From positions 186,001-250,000 of the forward strand of contig CP002084.1 in NCBI GenBank assembly GCA_000143165.1: a stretch of DNA of 64,000 bases, written 5' to 3'. Shown piece after piece: positions 63,406 through 64,000 of this stretch (the stretch's first letter is position 1; the number at the start of each line of letters is the position of its first letter). The translations under genes were made by a program, and so were the position numbers. This DNA comes from Dehalogenimonas lykanthroporepellens BL-DC-9. Its GTDB lineage: Bacteria > Chloroflexota > Dehalococcoidia > Dehalococcoidales > Dehalococcoidaceae. The notes below the pieces were generated by a model. It had not been told where the DNA came from, did no database searches, and saw only the letters and a list, made by a program, of their open reading frames with translations.

Positions 63406-63707
63406 CTATATTCCCATCTATAATCATCACGTTACTGATAGATTACTGGACAGATAATCCCAGTTTAACCATGTGGGATAAATATTGCCACGCTGTTAAT
63501 TGGTCTGCCGCTTATTGCCCTCATATACAATAACCTTGATGCAACTGATCATGGAAAGGCGCTTGTGCCCGGTTCATCACCTGTTCTTTCGGGGAGGTTT
63601 CGAGGAACATTGAATCCCGATAAGCGCAGACTGGGGGGATTGTGGCCGGAATAACTGAATGGCGGCTGATTCAGCCGCCATTCAGTTATCATCGTATGAT
63701 TATCGCT
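63406..63707. other. Intergenic region with a strong hairpin
   Basis: About 300 bases with no gene I can support. It includes a perfect hairpin at 63651-63689; the first 230 bases show nothing recognisable. Confidence 0.5.
63651..63689. terminator. Perfect 19-base-pair hairpin before the end of the partial gene
   Basis: Arms 63651-63669 and 63671-63689 are fully complementary around a single central base, with the inner core GGCGGCTGA / TCAGCCGCC. It lies 18 bases past the stop codon of the minus-strand gene at 63708. No long T run follows on either strand, so efficiency is uncertain. Confidence 0.6.
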
Positions 63708-64000
63708 TTATTTCGTCGCATCTTGAAGGGTAACGCCGGCTTTTGATTTAGATTCTGCCGCGCCTTTGGCGGCGGCCGCGGAGAGGTATTTCTTGAAGTC
63801 GATGAATTTGCCGACACCGCTCAACACCATCGGCGGAATCTGAGAATCTGCCAGCAGATATTCATACAGGCTATCGCTTAGTTTCCGGCCGATGTCCTCT
63901 TCGTCAACGGCTTTATCCAGATTATCGGCGGCGTCTTTAAGCTTCTTGTGCCGGCCTTCCAGCTCCTTGAGGCTGGCCTTAACGTCGGTCAGGTCCTTTT
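63708..64000 (-). CDS. C-terminal part of an unknown protein (partial)
   Basis: The last 97 codons of a minus-strand gene that continues past the right edge. The visible part is a highly charged helical stretch (DLTDVKASLKELEGRHKKLK) that looks like a coiled coil, then SDSLYEYLLADSQIPPMVL, VGKFIDFKKYL, an Ala-rich segment and the C-terminus VTLQDATK. It has coding-like composition with core GC. I do not recognise it. Confidence 0.6.
   Translation of the reverse strand, partial: KDLTDVKASLKELEGRHKKLKDAADNLDKAVDEEDIGRKLSDSLYEYLLADSQIPPMVLSGVGKFIDFKKYLSAAAAKGAAESKSKAGVTLQDATK

Overview
The window looks like a stretch of a bacterial chromosome with moderately high GC, most likely from the phylum Chloroflexota, class Dehalococcoidia (Dehalogenimonas-like). 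This is an inference from gene content and protein style, not from a marker gene: there is no rRNA here, no reductive dehalogenase, and no search could be run. Most of the window is compact core genome with ATGA-type overlaps and sigma70-like promoters. Two stretches are visibly AT-richer and look acquired (about 31.85-40.1 kb and about 57.5-63.5 kb).

Layout. 1-2.9 kb (minus): uppS, cdsA, a YkgJ-type metal-binding protein and the 5' part of dxr (isoprenoid and lipid synthesis). 2.95-5.9 kb (plus): rplU (with an ATT start), rpmA, rpmE, a DUF1385 membrane protein and pdxS. 5.9-11.5 kb: an MFS exporter, yebC-ruvC, a small membrane protein, and a family 4 uracil-DNA glycosylase whose 3' end overlaps the RNase J gene. 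11.5-12.9 kb: an intact IS256-family element with an 8-bp target duplication. 13-17.4 kb: secA with unusual insertions and two unknown proteins. 17.5-26.2 kb (minus): one operon for the whole route from DAHP to prephenate, phenylalanine and tyrosine precursors (DAHP synthase, aroB, aroD, aroE, aroK, aroA, aroC, pheA, tyrA). It is preceded by a promoter, a leader peptide rich in Phe, Tyr and Trp, and a terminator, which reads as an attenuator. 26.2-31.6 kb (minus): a formate dehydrogenase/diaphorase operon (nuoE-like, nuoF-like, fdhA, acpS). A tRNA with a CAU anticodon follows, with a divergent promoter.

32-40.1 kb: an AT-rich island beside the tRNA with a type I restriction-modification system (hsdM, a PD-(D/E)XK-like gene, hsdS with 12-bp spacer repeats, hsdR), a small membrane protein and an SDR oxidoreductase. 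40.2-43.7 kb (minus): a DegV/FakB protein, cysK, ispH and plsC. 43.7-56.6 kb (mostly plus): a DUF255 thioredoxin-like protein, TerC, a glutaredoxin-PDZ gene with an in-frame UGA at the first active-site Cys, two NAD(P)HX-repair genes, two YtxH proteins, a baeRF-type protein, a TPP riboswitch with an AIR-synthase-like gene and thiE, then coaX and coaBC. 56.8-64 kb: an atypical orphan response regulator, a cluster of tiny membrane proteins with a PRC-barrel protein, fakA lying between two IS ends, plsY, a VTT/DedA protein and the 3' end of an unknown gene.

How the genes connect. FakA and a FakB-like DegV protein make acyl-phosphate, PlsY uses acyl-phosphate to acylate glycerol-3-phosphate, PlsC adds the second acyl chain and CdsA activates the product, so most of a phosphatidate route is spread over the window. 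Dxr, IspH and UppS belong to isoprenoid and undecaprenyl synthesis. The clearest unusual signals are the candidate selenocysteine glutaredoxin at 47.1 kb, the aromatic attenuator at 26.0-26.16 kb, the repeat-bearing HsdS, the non-canonical response regulator, the C-terminal QLNLF motif on the glycosylase, and the IS-end-flanked fakA.
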